64,000 bases of DNA from Microbulbifer yueqingensis. Lineage in GTDB: Bacteria; Pseudomonadota; Gammaproteobacteria; Pseudomonadales; Cellvibrionaceae. The notes under the pieces are model-generated. The model did not search any database. It was not told the DNA's origin and saw nothing but the letters and a program-made list of their open reading frames with translations. The translations under genes and the position numbers were made by a program. The stretch lies in contig NZ_FNFH01000005.1 of NCBI RefSeq assembly GCF_900100355.1, positions 186,001 to 250,000 on the forward strand, read 5' to 3'. Shown here in pieces: positions 20,421 to 28,913 of the stretch (positions within the stretch are counted from its first letter, which is position 1; each line of letters opens with the position of its first letter).

Positions 20421-21866
20421 TCAGTCGTCGCCCTGGTAGTACTCGGGGGCCAGGTTGTCGAAGCGGGTGTACTTGCCCACGAAGGCCGCCCGGCAGGTGC
20501 CGATCTCACCGTTACGCTGCTTGCCGATGATCAGTTCGGCCATGCCCTTGTCCGGGCTGTCCTCGTTGTAGTACTCGTCCCGGTAGATGAACAGGATCAC
20601 GTCAGCATCCTGCTCGATGGCGCCGGATTCCCGCAGGTCGGAGTTCATCGGACGCTTGTTGGGGCGCTGCTCCACGCCGCGGTTCAGCTGTGACAGGGCG
20701 ATGACCGGACACTCATATTCCTTGGCCAGCCCCTTCAGCGAGCGGGAGATCTCCGAGATCTCCTGGGTGCGGCCCTCGGTGGCGCCCTTGACCTGCATCA
20801 GCTGCAGGTAGTCGAGCATGATCAGCGCCGGCTGGCTCCTGGCCTCGGCATCCTCACGGCTCATCTGCGGGTTCTCGCGCAACAGCTTGTTGGTGTGGTC
20901 ACGCACGGTGCGCTTGGTGCGCGCGCGTACCTCGCTCGGCGACAACCCCGGGGTATCGTCGATATAGAGCGCCCTGCCCTTCATCTTCTGCACCGCACTG
21001 GAAAGCTTGGGCCAGTCGTCTTCCTGCAGCTTGCCGTTGCGGATACGGCCCTGGTCGATGCGTCCTATCGACGACAGCATCCGCATCACCAGCGCATCAG
21101 ACGGCATCTCCATACTGAACACCAGCGTCGGCCGTTCCTGGCTCAGCATGGCGTGCTCGATAAAGTTCAGTGCCAGCGCGGTCTTGCCCATGGACGGGCG
21201 CGCCGCGAGGACGATCAGCTCACCGGGCTGCCAGCCTGAAGTGCGCTGGTCCAGCTCGGTGAGGCCGGTGCCGAGGCCGGTGATGTCGCCCTCGGTCTTG
21301 AACAGCTCGTCGATGCGCTCGACGGTCTTCTTCAGCAGCGTGTCGACGCCGACGAAACCGCCGTCCTTGGCCCGCCCTTCGGCGATCTCGGCCACGCGGC
21401 GCTCGGCCATCTGCAACAGGTCGGCCGAGGCGAGCCCGCCGGGATTGAAGCTGGTACGGCTGATTTCGCCGGCGGCAGCGATCAGCTGGCGCAGCATGGA
21501 GCGCTCGCGCACGATCTTGGCGTAGGCGACGATATTCGCCGCGGAGGGGGTGTTGTCGGCCAGCTCCGCCAGGTAGGCGGGCCCGCCCACGCTGGCCAGC
21601 AGGTCCCGGTTGGCGAGGGCTTCGGCCAGGGTGACGATGTCCAGCGGCTGCTCGGCGTCCGCCAGCTGGGTCATCACGCCGAATATGGTGCGGTGGCTGG
21701 CAACAAAGAAGTCCTGCTCGCCCAGCTGCTCGGCCACACTGTCGATACGGCTGGAGTCCAGCATCAGGCCGCCCAGCACCGACTGCTCGGCCTCTACCGA
21801 GTGTGGCAGCGGAGAGGACTCCTGGCTCTGTACCTCTTCTTCCGGGACGGCGTATTCTTCGTTCAT
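20421..21866 (-). CDS. dnaB: Replicative DNA helicase
   Basis: 481 residues. The N-terminal DnaB domain is followed by the RecA-like ATPase with Walker A ARPSMGKT (222-229), Walker B ALIMLDYLQLM and the SQLNRGVEQR arginine-finger region. DnaB forms the hexamer that unwinds DNA ahead of the fork. Compared with E. coli there are roughly 20 extra residues just before Walker B (KLLRENPQMSREDAEA...). No intein is visible. Its position downstream of rplI is the usual gammaproteobacterial order. Confidence 0.98.
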   Translation of the reverse strand: MNEEYAVPEEEVQSQESSPLPHSVEAEQSVLGGLMLDSSRIDSVAEQLGEQDFFVASHRTIFGVMTQLADAEQPLDIVTLAEALANRDLLASVGGPAYLAELADNTPSAANIVAYAKIVRERSMLRQLIAAAGEISRTSFNPGGLASADLLQMAERRVAEIAEGRAKDGGFVGVDTLLKKTVERIDELFKTEGDITGLGTGLTELDQRTSGWQPGELIVLAARPSMGKTALALNFIEHAMLSQERPTLVFSMEMPSDALVMRMLSSIGRIDQGRIRNGKLQEDDWPKLSSAVQKMKGRALYIDDTPGLSPSEVRARTKRTVRDHTNKLLRENPQMSREDAEARSQPALIMLDYLQLMQVKGATEGRTQEISEISRSLKGLAKEYECPVIALSQLNRGVEQRPNKRPMNSDLRESGAIEQDADVILFIYRDEYYNEDSPDKGMAELIIGKQRNGEIGTCRAAFVGKYTRFDNLAPEYYQGDD

Positions 21867-21948
21867 TGCAATGACTGACTGGCAGAAACAGATCGGGCGC
21901 TGGACCCACAGGGAATCCAGCGCCCGATTGTAGCGCGAGTTACCACGC

Positions 21949-21972
21949 TATAGGAGCCTGCTTGCAGGCGAA
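21949..21972. repeat. REP-like hairpin between rplI and dnaB
   Basis: TATAGGAGCCTGC-TTGCAGGCGAA: a short GCCTGC/GCAGGC stem with the TAGGAGC lead shared with the elements at 4653 and 59581. Confidence 0.5.
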
Positions 21973-22021
21973 CCGGCCCGGGGCCGCCGGCGGCGGCTCC
22001 GGGAGCGCTGGTTCGGCGTGC

Positions 22022-22468
22022 TTATTCGGCTTCGACCACGACCTTGACGGTGGCGACGACGTCGGCGTGCAGCTGCAGGTCGATTTCGTACTCACCGGTC
22101 TCGCGCAGGGTGCCCTGCGGCAGGTTGACCTCGGCCTTGGCCACTTCAACGCCGGCGGCAGTGATGGCCTCGGCGATGTCGCGTGCACCGATGGAGCCGA
22201 ACAGCTTGCCCTCGTCACCGGCGTTGGCGGCGATGGTGACAACCAGGTCGTTCAGCTTCTCAGCGCGCTCTTCAGCGGTTTTCACCTTCGCAGCGGCAGC
22301 GGCTTCCAGATCGGCACGCTTGGCTTCGAATTCGGCGATGTTGGCGGCAGTGGCAGCAATCGCCTTGCCGCTGGGCAGCAGGAAGTTGCGGCCGAAACCG
22401 GCTTTTACCTCAACGCGGTCACCCACGTTGCCCAGTTTGCCTACTTTATCGAGCAGAATAACTTCCAT
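22022..22468 (-). CDS. rplI: 50S ribosomal protein L9
   Basis: 148 residues (E. coli 149), start at 22468 with GAGGAAA upstream; the longer frame to 22534 is not needed. It begins [17 protein letters not shown] and has the long connecting helix ([19 protein letters not shown]) between its two globular RNA-binding domains. L9 sits at the base of the L1 stalk. It is the fourth gene of the rpsF-rpsR-membrane protein-rplI operon. Confidence 0.98.
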   Translation of the reverse strand: MEVILLDKVGKLGNVGDRVEVKAGFGRNFLLPSGKAIAATAANIAEFEAKRADLEAAAAAKVKTAEERAEKLNDLVVTIAANAGDEGKLFGSIGARDIAEAITAAGVEVAKAEVNLPQGTLRETGEYEIDLQLHADVVATVKVVVEAE

Positions 22469-22505
22469 CTCGGTTTCCTCAATTTCAGTTTGGTGCGGCC
22501 CGCAC

Positions 22506-23336
22506 CTATTTAGCGGAGCGGCCGCGAATATCAATCCAGCTATCTACCAGCGCCAGCCCGCACAGGAAGCCAGCCAGCGGCAACGCCGCAATCACCAGTA
22601 CCACATACAGCGCCACCAGTGGACCGCGGCCCCAGCCGCGCTGGGCCACCAGCCAGTGGATGAGCGCAATGCCCGCCACCACCAGTGGAAATGCGATCAG
22701 CGCGCCCCAGAAGGCCAGTCCCGGGGTCAACAGGCAGTACACCCACAGCAACATGGCCACCGCCGCCAGCGGCAACGGCATGCGCAGCTGGTGAAACTCC
22801 TCGCGCAGGCCACCGGGGTTGTACAGCAATGCCTGCCACCAGCGCCCCAGCACCAGCGCCAGGGTCGCGGTAATCGCGGACACCAGCGCCAGGTAACCTG
22901 TGGCCAGGACTTCACTGTTGAACACCTGGCGCAGCTGGTCAGCCTGGCCCCCGCCAGACTCCTCCGCGGCCTGCAGCAGCGTATCCAGCAGGCCGCCGCT
23001 GAAGTGGGCAGTCAGCAGTATGCCCGCCGCCGCCAGGGCCGTGAGTGCCACCAGCGCCGGGACCCAGGAGCGGCTGGCCCGCAGGACCATGGCGCCGCCG
23101 AACACCGCCGCCAGGTGGGTGGTACCGAGGCCGGTCATCAGCGGGGAAAAGACCCCGCTCATGCCACCCGCCACCACCGGCAACAGCGCCCAGACCAGGA
23201 CTACCAGGCCGTCACGGCTGCCGCGCCGCAGGCTCACCAGAGCCAGCGCCGCCGGGCTGATCAGGGGAATACCCACCATCGCGGTGAGGACCGCCCTCAC
23301 GCGCCCGCGCATAATAAACTCAGCCAGGGCGCGCAT
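22506..23336 (-). CDS. Multi-pass membrane protein of the rpsR-rplI interval
   Basis: 276 residues with about seven or eight hydrophobic helices and no recognisable catalytic motif. A small membrane protein of the DUF2232/YybS type is found between rpsR and rplI in Pseudomonas and relatives, and this gene fits by position and by its Pro/Gly-rich helices ([14 protein letters not shown] near the start). Its function is unknown. It is within the ribosomal protein operon, 44 nt after rpsR and 37 nt before rplI, so it is probably made at high level unless translation is weak; the ribosome site is poor. Confidence 0.8.
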   Translation of the reverse strand: MRALAEFIMRGRVRAVLTAMVGIPLISPAALALVSLRRGSRDGLVVLVWALLPVVAGGMSGVFSPLMTGLGTTHLAAVFGGAMVLRASRSWVPALVALTALAAAGILLTAHFSGGLLDTLLQAAEESGGGQADQLRQVFNSEVLATGYLALVSAITATLALVLGRWWQALLYNPGGLREEFHQLRMPLPLAAVAMLLWVYCLLTPGLAFWGALIAFPLVVAGIALIHWLVAQRGWGRGPLVALYVVLVIAALPLAGFLCGLALVDSWIDIRGRSAK

Positions 23337-23380
23337 ATTTAGATAGCTTCTCTTGTAACTTCTCTAAGCAAAACAGCTGC

Positions 23381-23611
23381 TTAGGCTTCGTGGCTGTCCG
23401 TGTACGGCAGCAGGGCCAGGTACCGCGCGCGCTTGACCGCAGTGGCCAGCTGGCGCTGGTAACGGGCTTTGGTACCGGTGATACGGCTCGGTACGATCTT
23501 GCCGGTTTCAGAAACGTATGCCTTCAGGGTATCGAGATCTTTGTAGTCGATACGCTTTACACCTTCAGCGGTGAAACGGCAGAACTTACGACGACGGAAA
23601 AAACGTGCCAT
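23381..23611 (-). CDS. rpsR: 30S ribosomal protein S18
   Basis: 76 residues, the standard length. The sequence [10 protein letters not shown] at the start and [18 protein letters not shown] are characteristic. It pairs with S6 in the small-subunit platform. The single Cys is not in a zinc motif. It is 12 nt downstream of rpsF. Confidence 0.99.
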   Translation of the reverse strand: MARFFRRRKFCRFTAEGVKRIDYKDLDTLKAYVSETGKIVPSRITGTKARYQRQLATAVKRARYLALLPYTDSHEA

Positions 23612-23623
23612 CTGGTAACCCCC

Positions 23624-24076
23624 TTACTCTTCGCTTGCCTGGTCGGAAGATTGCTCTTCCCTGGCGTTGGATTCGTCGGAAGACTTGTCTTCCCTGTCGG
23701 CACGCTCGCGACGCTCGCTGCGCTCAGCGCGGGCGGCCTTGCGCTCGCGGCTCTCTTTTTCCGCCTTCATGATGGGGCTCTCTTCGGTGATCGCCTCATC
23801 TTCGCGGATTACCATGTTGCGCAGCACGGCATCGTTGTAACGGAAGTTGGTAGTGAGCTCTTCCAGGGCCTCTTCGGTGCACTCGACGTTCATCAGAACG
23901 TAGTGCGCCTTGTGGATCTTGTTGATGGGGTATGCCAGGCGGCGACGGCCCCAGTCTTCCAGACGGTGAACCTGGCCACCGCTGTCCTTGATGGTGGCGG
24001 TGTAACGCTCCACCATGCCGGGCACCTGCTCGCTCTGGTCCGGGTGAACCAGGAATACAATTTCGTAATGACGCAT
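23624..24076 (-). CDS. rpsF: 30S ribosomal protein S6 with long charged tail
   Basis: 150 residues; the ferredoxin-like core ([26 protein letters not shown]) ends near residue 100 and is followed by about 50 residues rich in Glu, Arg and Ser ending QASEE. A Glu-ended tail is where RimK adds glutamates in E. coli; whether that happens here is not known. A strong AAGGAG ribosome site lies inside a leader hairpin (24082-24128), suggesting autoregulation by the S6:S18 pair. Confidence 0.98.
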   Translation of the reverse strand: MRHYEIVFLVHPDQSEQVPGMVERYTATIKDSGGQVHRLEDWGRRRLAYPINKIHKAHYVLMNVECTEEALEELTTNFRYNDAVLRNMVIREDEAITEESPIMKAEKESRERKAARAERSERRERADREDKSSDESNAREEQSSDQASEE

Positions 24077-24081
24077 TTTAG

Positions 24082-24128
24082 CTCCTTACGGGTTAAACAG
24101 CCCCCCGGACATCCGGTGGGGCAAGGAG
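24082..24128 (-). promoter_or_regulatory. rpsF leader structure sequestering the ribosome site (candidate S6:S18 autoregulatory element)
   Basis: In the mRNA direction, CTCCTT pairs with the AAGGAG ribosome site. Between them is a hairpin GCCCC-A-CCGG-AUGU-CCGG-GGGGC with a single bulged A. S6:S18 are known to bind a leader hairpin with an exposed CCG in many bacteria; the sequence ACCGG at the bulge fits that idea but I cannot confirm the exact fold. Confidence 0.6.
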
Positions 24129-24170
24129 AGCAACGTGCCGGGCCTTGCGGGGGCACATTGCGGGCGGCGT

Positions 24171-24199
24171 ATTCTATGCACTTGCCAGGCTGGTTGCAA
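24171..24199 (-). promoter_or_regulatory. Sigma70 promoter of the rpsF operon
   Basis: TTGCAA (-35) and TAGAAT (-10) with a 17-nt spacer, about 95 nt before the rpsF ATG, which leaves room for the leader structure. Confidence 0.75.
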
Positions 24200-24415
24200 G
24201 TTGATCAGCGTGCGGTGTCGGGAGCCTCCGGTGAGGCAGAGCCAGGCTGGCTACACCCGGCGCGCCGGGACCGGGCACGGACGCAGGGTCACGCGAAGCT
24301 GGCCGGGCAATGGCCCTCGCGGAGGCGAGCTTTTGGCCGGAGGGGGGCGGCGCCCCGCTTGAAACAGGCAAGTCACAGCCCGCCGGCGCGCCGACGGGGA
24401 ATCGACAGGAGCAGG
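24200..24415. other. Gap between rpsF promoter and barrel gene
   Basis: No ORF or RNA gene recognised. A GC palindrome (CCCGCCGGCG-CGCCGACGGG at 24378-24397, one mismatched pair) about 20 nt after the barrel-gene stop could help end that transcript, but lacks a T-run. Confidence 0.4.
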
Positions 24416-25750
24416 TCAGAAGAGGTAAGTGACTCCGAGATTGGCCTCGGTCTTGTCGTGGGTGTAGGTCTCGAAGTTCTCCTCATTACTGGTGAAGGTC
24501 ACCTTGCCGGCCAGGCGGAGGCGGGGGGTCACCATCCACTGAGAGCCCAGCCAGGACTCGACCCGGTCTGCCTGGCGCTGCTCCTCGCGCAGGGCGCCAT
24601 CCGAGTCGACAAGGCGGTTCTCGCTGTCATAGTTGCTGAGCCGGTACTCCGAGCCCACAGAGAACCGCCAGTTGCCACCCACGGGCCAGCGCAGCTCCGC
24701 ACCGAAAGAGTGCCGGACCGGGGAGTAACTGTAGAAACTATCCCCGGCATCCCCGGTTACCAGCAAGTCCTGGCGATCGTTCACGTCCAGCCGGTAACGG
24801 GCCTCGAGTTTCGCCGCCCCCAACGGATGCTTCCACTCGGCCTCAAACCGCTGGCGGCTGCCATCCAGGTACTCATAACCATCACCTCCGGAAAACTGGG
24901 CGGGGATATACGCCAGCTCCAGCTTGCCGTCTCCGATTCGCTGGCTGGCCTTGGCTTCCAGGCGGATTTGCTGGTAGACCTGCTCACCGTCCAGTGCCAC
25001 CTGCTCGGCAGCACCACCCAGTTCCAGCTGCCAGGCGCCCCAGTGCATGTCCCGGGCGATACCAGCGCTGAAACTACTGAGGTCCAGTGAGCTGTATTCG
25101 GTGTAAGCGCGCTGGAACCCGTAGCCGTGTATCCGCCAGCCATCGCTGGTAGAGCCGGCAATGCGGTACTGGCCCCAGCCGAACAGGTCCATGTAGGTAT
25201 CCTCTCCAACGGACGAATCCACCTGCAATTCATCGCGCAGGGCATAGGCATTGTTGTCGTAGCCCGCCGCCAGTTTCAGGAGAGCCGAGCCGCGGTCCGC
25301 CGAATCCTGGCCTGTCTCCCTGACCAGTACGGGTGACCTACCCAGATTACCCAGGCGCGCGCCAGCAAGCCGGCGCAACTTCTCCGATCCGGAGGCTGCA
25401 ACCATCTGGTAGCGGCGCTGGGCCAGTGCGCGATTGCCACGCTTTTCCGCCACCATCCCCAGCTGGAACAGGGCCAGGTCGCGCCAGTCCGGACTGTCGA
25501 GCAAGGACTCGAACCAATCGGCGGCCTCGTTGTAACGCTCCAGTTTGTATAGTGTCACGCCCATGTTGTAGGACAGGTTTTCGCTGCGGTTACCGCGCGC
25601 ATGGGCGGCCTCAAAGTGCCCGAGGGCCGCGCGGTAGTCTCCGCGCTTGAATGCGGATGTCCCCTGGGAAAAAACGTCCTGCTGGGCGCCTGCCATGGTC
25701 GTGCCGGAAGCAAGGCAGCAGGCCGCCAATGCATTTATTATCTTGCGCAC
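24416..25750 (-). CDS. TPR plus outer-membrane beta-barrel protein, cassette A (Slam-like plan)
   Basis: 444 residues if translation starts at the GTG at 25750, which has GAGGTG at good spacing; an ATG at 25762 lacks a ribosome site. Order: signal peptide (about 1-23), two or three TPR-like helical repeats (FKRGDYRAALGHFEAAHARG and LYKLERYNEAADWFESLL, about 28-130), then about 290 residues of alternating aromatic and polar strands ending YLF, the C-terminal Phe signal of BAM-assembled barrels. GYDNNAYAL, DGWRIHGYGF and SYSPVRHS are shared with the paralog at 28914. An N-terminal TPR joined to a barrel is the plan of Slam (DUF560) surface-protein translocators; membership is inferred, not proven. 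Last gene of an ECF sigma operon. Confidence 0.8.
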   Translation of the reverse strand: MRKIINALAACCLASGTTMAGAQQDVFSQGTSAFKRGDYRAALGHFEAAHARGNRSENLSYNMGVTLYKLERYNEAADWFESLLDSPDWRDLALFQLGMVAEKRGNRALAQRRYQMVAASGSEKLRRLAGARLGNLGRSPVLVRETGQDSADRGSALLKLAAGYDNNAYALRDELQVDSSVGEDTYMDLFGWGQYRIAGSTSDGWRIHGYGFQRAYTEYSSLDLSSFSAGIARDMHWGAWQLELGGAAEQVALDGEQVYQQIRLEAKASQRIGDGKLELAYIPAQFSGGDGYEYLDGSRQRFEAEWKHPLGAAKLEARYRLDVNDRQDLLVTGDAGDSFYSYSPVRHSFGAELRWPVGGNWRFSVGSEYRLSNYDSENRLVDSDGALREEQRQADRVESWLGSQWMVTPRLRLAGKVTFTSNEENFETYTHDKTEANLGVTYLF

Positions 25751-25827
25751 AAAACACCTCATACAAATACACAAAAAGGCCGGGCATTGCTGCCCAGCCA
25801 AGGAGAACCACTCCAACAATAGGGGGA

Positions 25828-26364
25828 TTAACCGCCTGCAGGCGTTTCAACCTCAGGGGTCTCTACTTCAGGAATGTTATCCAGTGCCTCGTTCAACTGC
25901 TCCTGGATATCCTCGGGGAGGTTTTCCATCACGTCTGCCGGGATGTTCTCCAGAATCTCTTCAGCGGAGGCACCGGAAGAAAGTGCATTCTTGATCGCCT
26001 CAGCGGCTGCCTCGTTGGCATTGGCCGTTGCTTCCAGCAGGGCTTGCTCTGCCCTCAGGGCAGCCTCTTCAGCGTTCGCTACGCCGTTGGCCGCCTTTTC
26101 CAGCTCTTCCTCGAGCTCCTCATCACGGCCCAGCTCACCGGCGCGGGCAGCGTCGGCCACTGCCAGGCCACCTTCTTCTACCGCCATGCGAGCGGTGTCG
26201 CTGGCGGATTCGGGCAGCTCGATCTCATTTACCACATCGGCAGCGCTCTCGTCCGCCTCAACCACCGTCACATCGAGCTCGTCACTGCTCTGGGCGAGGG
26301 CCGGAATCGCGGCCTGGGATGACAGAAATACGGCCATAAAAACCAGATTCTTATATGCTTTCAT
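25828..26364 (-). CDS. Small exported acidic helical protein, cassette A
   Basis: 178 residues from the ATG at 26364 with GAGGTGG upstream. A signal peptide (MKAYKNLVFMAVFLSSQAA...ALA) precedes ELDVTVVEADESAADVVNEIELP, a motif shared with the cassette B protein (30302). The middle is Ala/Glu-rich heptad-like sequence (about 75-130) likely to form a long helix or coiled coil. The C-terminus has ILENIPADVMENLPEDI and a PEVETPEVETP repeat. No Cys, no lipobox. I do not recognise the family. Position between the anti-sigma factor and the barrel gene suggests it is the cargo or periplasmic partner of the barrel. Confidence 0.8.
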   Translation of the reverse strand: MKAYKNLVFMAVFLSSQAAIPALAQSSDELDVTVVEADESAADVVNEIELPESASDTARMAVEEGGLAVADAARAGELGRDEELEEELEKAANGVANAEEAALRAEQALLEATANANEAAAEAIKNALSSGASAEEILENIPADVMENLPEDIQEQLNEALDNIPEVETPEVETPAGG

Positions 26365-26395
26365 AATCCACCTCGTATCGTTCTTAAATTGACTT

Positions 26396-27043
26396 TTAAA
26401 TTGTCTGTACTTTTTCTTCAGCCCCACCCTGGGCATTTATTCCTCCGCGAACAGGCACCCGGAACTCCCTCCGGGCCCCGTTGTGCTCGATTTCGATCAG
26501 GATCGTCTCAACGCCGCTGCGGGAGCGCCGCTGGACTGGCAGGGTCAGCCGATTGGCCCCGGCTTTCAGGTCTGTATGCCACTGCAGGTCGCGCTGGTTC
26601 TCGAATCCCTGTAACTGCAAATGTTCCGGCATCACGACCCTGATCCTCGCTCCAGCCAGGTCTCGCCCGCTGTTCAGCGCGAGTGTTACCGGGATGACCG
26701 CCGCGGTCACTGCCTGCGCCAACCCGGGGACCGGCTCTACTGGGCCAGGCTCTGGCAGGGCCAGGATAACGGCCAGCAGTAGACTGGCGGCGGTGGCCAG
26801 CTTCCAGCCGATGGCGCTGGGCACTCGCCGGGCAACTTCGTCCCCGGCAGAGGCCGCCCGGAGCACCCTCTCCTCGAACCCAGGTGTGGGCTCGGGAGCC
26901 GGCAGGCTGCGCAGCAGGCGCAGGATACGCAGGTCCTCGGCAAAATCCCGGCACTCCCCGCATTTACGCAGGTGGGCGAGCAGCTCCGGTTCGTTCGACG
27001 GCTTCAGCTGCTCCAGCTGTGCCTGTGCCAGTTTGCATTCCAT
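26396..27043 (-). CDS. Anti-sigma factor with zinc motif, one TM helix and sensor domain, cassette A
   Basis: 215 residues with GGAGGGAGAG before the ATG. The N-terminal cytoplasmic part has the anti-sigma zinc motif H-x3-C-x2-C (HLRKCGEC, residues 24-31). One TM helix spans about 78-96. The exported C-terminal domain (about 105-215) has LQGFENQRDLQWHTDL, AGANRLTLP and EIEHNGAR, all echoed in the cassette B paralog. It should hold the upstream ECF sigma factor inactive until its outer domain senses an envelope signal. Its stop is 31 nt before the exported-protein ATG. Confidence 0.88.
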   Translation of the reverse strand: MECKLAQAQLEQLKPSNEPELLAHLRKCGECRDFAEDLRILRLLRSLPAPEPTPGFEERVLRAASAGDEVARRVPSAIGWKLATAASLLLAVILALPEPGPVEPVPGLAQAVTAAVIPVTLALNSGRDLAGARIRVVMPEHLQLQGFENQRDLQWHTDLKAGANRLTLPVQRRSRSGVETILIEIEHNGARREFRVPVRGGINAQGGAEEKVQTI

Positions 27044-27061
27044 AATCTCTCCCTCCGGTCG

Positions 27062-27619
27062 TTAACACGGTTCCGGAACGGTTTTGGTTCCCGACTCCAG
27101 CGCGGACCGCAATTTTTTTCGTGCGCGGTGCAGTCGTGACTTCACGGTACCGACGCTTATGTCGAGGATGTCAGCCACTTCCAGCACCGAATGGCCCTCA
27201 ACCTCGTGCAGCAGGATTACATCTCTCCAGCCGGCGTCGATTGTGGCCAGCGCGCGATTCAGCTCGCGCTGCAGGATCAGCTGCTCCACATGATCGCGCT
27301 GGTCCTGCATGCGCTCAGCGAAGAAGTCGTCGTCGGCGAGTGGCTCGGCGGTGTCGTCGATAGGGGAGCTGGCGTTACGCCGATAGAGGTCAACGAAGCG
27401 GCGGTACAGAACCCGCATCAGCCAGGGGCCGGTTTTTTCCACCGCCTCCAGTTCATCGAGCCTGGGGAACAGGCGGGTGAGCACATCCTGCACCAGGTCC
27501 TCGGCCTCTGCCCGGTCCTGAGTCCAGCGATAGGCCATACGGTGCATGAGACGCAGGTGTGGCCGCACCAGCGCGGTGAATCGATCCTGTGGTGGTCTTG
27601 GCCAGCGAAGCAACTTCAT
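27062..27619 (-). CDS. ECF sigma factor, cassette A
   Basis: 185 residues. Region 2 carries RAEAEDLVQDVLTRLFPR and PWLMRVLYRRFVDLYRR; region 4 carries WRDVILLHEVEGHSVLEVAD followed by the helix-turn-helix ISVGTVKSRLHRARKKL. This is the sigma70 family, ECF group. The protein ends in EPC, and the cassette B paralog ends in EAC, so a terminal Cys may matter. It is preceded by the promoter at 27669 and followed after 18 nt by its anti-sigma gene. Start ATG at 27619. Confidence 0.94.
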   Translation of the reverse strand: MKLLRWPRPPQDRFTALVRPHLRLMHRMAYRWTQDRAEAEDLVQDVLTRLFPRLDELEAVEKTGPWLMRVLYRRFVDLYRRNASSPIDDTAEPLADDDFFAERMQDQRDHVEQLILQRELNRALATIDAGWRDVILLHEVEGHSVLEVADILDISVGTVKSRLHRARKKLRSALESGTKTVPEPC

Positions 27620-27668
27620 CGGGCTTACCCGATCCCCCGTCGATATTCTGAATTGCTATTCGTTACAG

Positions 27669-27698
27669 GTTACACGTGTGGGCAAGGCAAAAGGTTCC
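27669..27698 (-). promoter_or_regulatory. Predicted ECF-type autoregulatory promoter, cassette A
   Basis: GGAACC (27693-27698) and CGTGTAAC (27669-27676) on the minus strand, separated by 16 nt, 49 nt before the sigma ATG. The same two boxes at the same spacing precede the cassette B sigma gene. GGAAC is the usual -35 type of ECF sigma factors. Confidence 0.8.
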
Positions 27699-27988
27699 CA
27701 CCGAGGGATCATTCTTCTTCAGACGCGCCCCGGCTGTAAATTCGGCGGATACCTGGCAGCCCCACGCGAAACCCTGTTTTGCATTTAACGGAAATCCGGG
27801 AACAGCTGCATGGCGAAACACTAACAAGTGAAATTTTCTACCGGCATCGCCGTGAGTTTGATCGGTCACCAACCGGTGGACTTTTCTTCGCCCGCAGCGC
27901 GTGCCACTATTCAACCAGCACACCATCAGTCCTCTGAAGGTGAGAGCCGACTCTCCGGCAAAAAATATAAGACAGCGGAACATTCACC
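27699..27988 (+). other. Upstream region of the oxygenase gene (290 nt)
   Basis: No credible ORF. A GGAAC occurs at 27792 (GGAACA) but the downstream sequence does not match the CGTGTAAC box at the right distance, so I do not call an ECF promoter for the oxygenase. Confidence 0.5.
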
Positions 27989-28696
27989 ATGGACTCACTG
28001 GTAGTACAGTTTGGGGAGGCGATGTCGCCGGAGATGTGTGATCTCCTGGTCAGGCGTTTCCGTGAGGCACCGGAAAAGCAGCCAGGCCGGATCGGCTCCG
28101 GTATCGACAGGAGCAAGAAGAACAGTTCCGACCTGTTTATCTCCGGCCTGGAAAGCTGGCGCGAGGAATGCAGTGTCGTGAACCAGCTGGTGTTGCGGGC
28201 ACTGATGGGATACTGCCGGCGCTACCCGCACATACTCACCGGTGCCCTGTCCCCGACCATTTATGATGAAAACCTGCAGGCCCCACGTAACCTGACCAGC
28301 GAGGATATCGGCAGGCTGACAGATGAGCAGCTGCAGATGCTGGTCACCGGAATCTTCCGCCTGGACGGCATCAACTTCCAGCACTATGAGAAATCGTCCG
28401 GCGGCTTTCGGCACTGGCATTCGGAGCACTACCCGCACCCCACAGACCCGGAACAGAAGTCGCTCCACCGGGTGCTTTTCTGGCTGCTGTACCTGAACGA
28501 TGTGGAGGAAGGCGGTGAAACGGAATTCCAGTACCAGGGCATCAGCCTGAAACCGCGCACGGGCAGCCTGGTGCTGTCTCCCTGCGGTTTCACCCACACG
28601 CACCGGGGCAATGTGCCGCTTTCAGGTGATAAATACGTGCTCACATCCTGGGTCATGTATCGGCCAGCCGCCGAACTCTATGGCCAGCCCGGCTGA
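27989..28696 (+). CDS. 2-oxoglutarate/Fe(II)-dependent oxygenase (prolyl hydroxylase-like)
   Basis: 235 residues. The double-stranded beta-helix shows the iron triad H-x-E (HWHSEH, His144 and Glu146) and a distal His in FTHTHRG (203-205), with Lys215 (SGDKYVLTSW) placed to bind 2-oxoglutarate. EEGGETEF precedes the second strand set. Members hydroxylate protein side chains or small molecules. It has no signal peptide. It is on the opposite strand between two paralogous ECF cassettes, the only gene there. The use of Glu in place of Asp in the triad is a known variant. Confidence 0.9.
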   Translation: MDSLVVQFGEAMSPEMCDLLVRRFREAPEKQPGRIGSGIDRSKKNSSDLFISGLESWREECSVVNQLVLRALMGYCRRYPHILTGALSPTIYDENLQAPRNLTSEDIGRLTDEQLQMLVTGIFRLDGINFQHYEKSSGGFRHWHSEHYPHPTDPEQKSLHRVLFWLLYLNDVEEGGETEFQYQGISLKPRTGSLVLSPCGFTHTHRGNVPLSGDKYVLTSWVMYRPAAELYGQPG

Positions 28697-28779
28697 ACCG
28701 CGGGTGCGCCATCTCCTAAAATTTCTTGTGTTTTGCCACGCTACCCTTTTTGGGCACGCAAGCCAGAAAAATTAAAAGA

Positions 28780-28835
28780 GGCGGCTCCGGTTTATAGACT
28801 AAGGGAGAGGTCTAACCGGAAAAACCGGAGCCGCC
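28780..28835. terminator. Long inverted repeat between convergent genes
   Basis: Perfect 14-nt arms, GGCGGCTCCGGTTT (28780-28793) and AAACCGGAGCCGCC (28822-28835), enclose 28 nt that itself holds a TAGAC/GTCTA pair. It lies between the oxygenase and the cassette B barrel gene, so a bidirectional terminator is likely; flanking A-rich sequence is on the left only. Confidence 0.6.
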
Positions 28836-28913
28836 CGAAGCGTTGCTGCCGCGCACAGTCTCACTGCACCTGTGCCGCGCCAGATTGCATTCACAGCCAT
28901 TCCTGCCCGGCCA

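Noticed and set aside
20421..21866. Intein in DnaB
   Set aside because: DnaB is a common intein site, but the extra residues number only about 20 and no splicing-domain blocks are present.
27791..27820. Third ECF promoter driving the oxygenase
   Set aside because: GGAACA is present but CTAACAAG at the matching distance does not fit CGTGTAAC.
27663..27983. 106-residue minus-strand frame upstream of the cassette A sigma gene
   Set aside because: It covers the predicted ECF promoter, shows no domain and has no good ribosome site.
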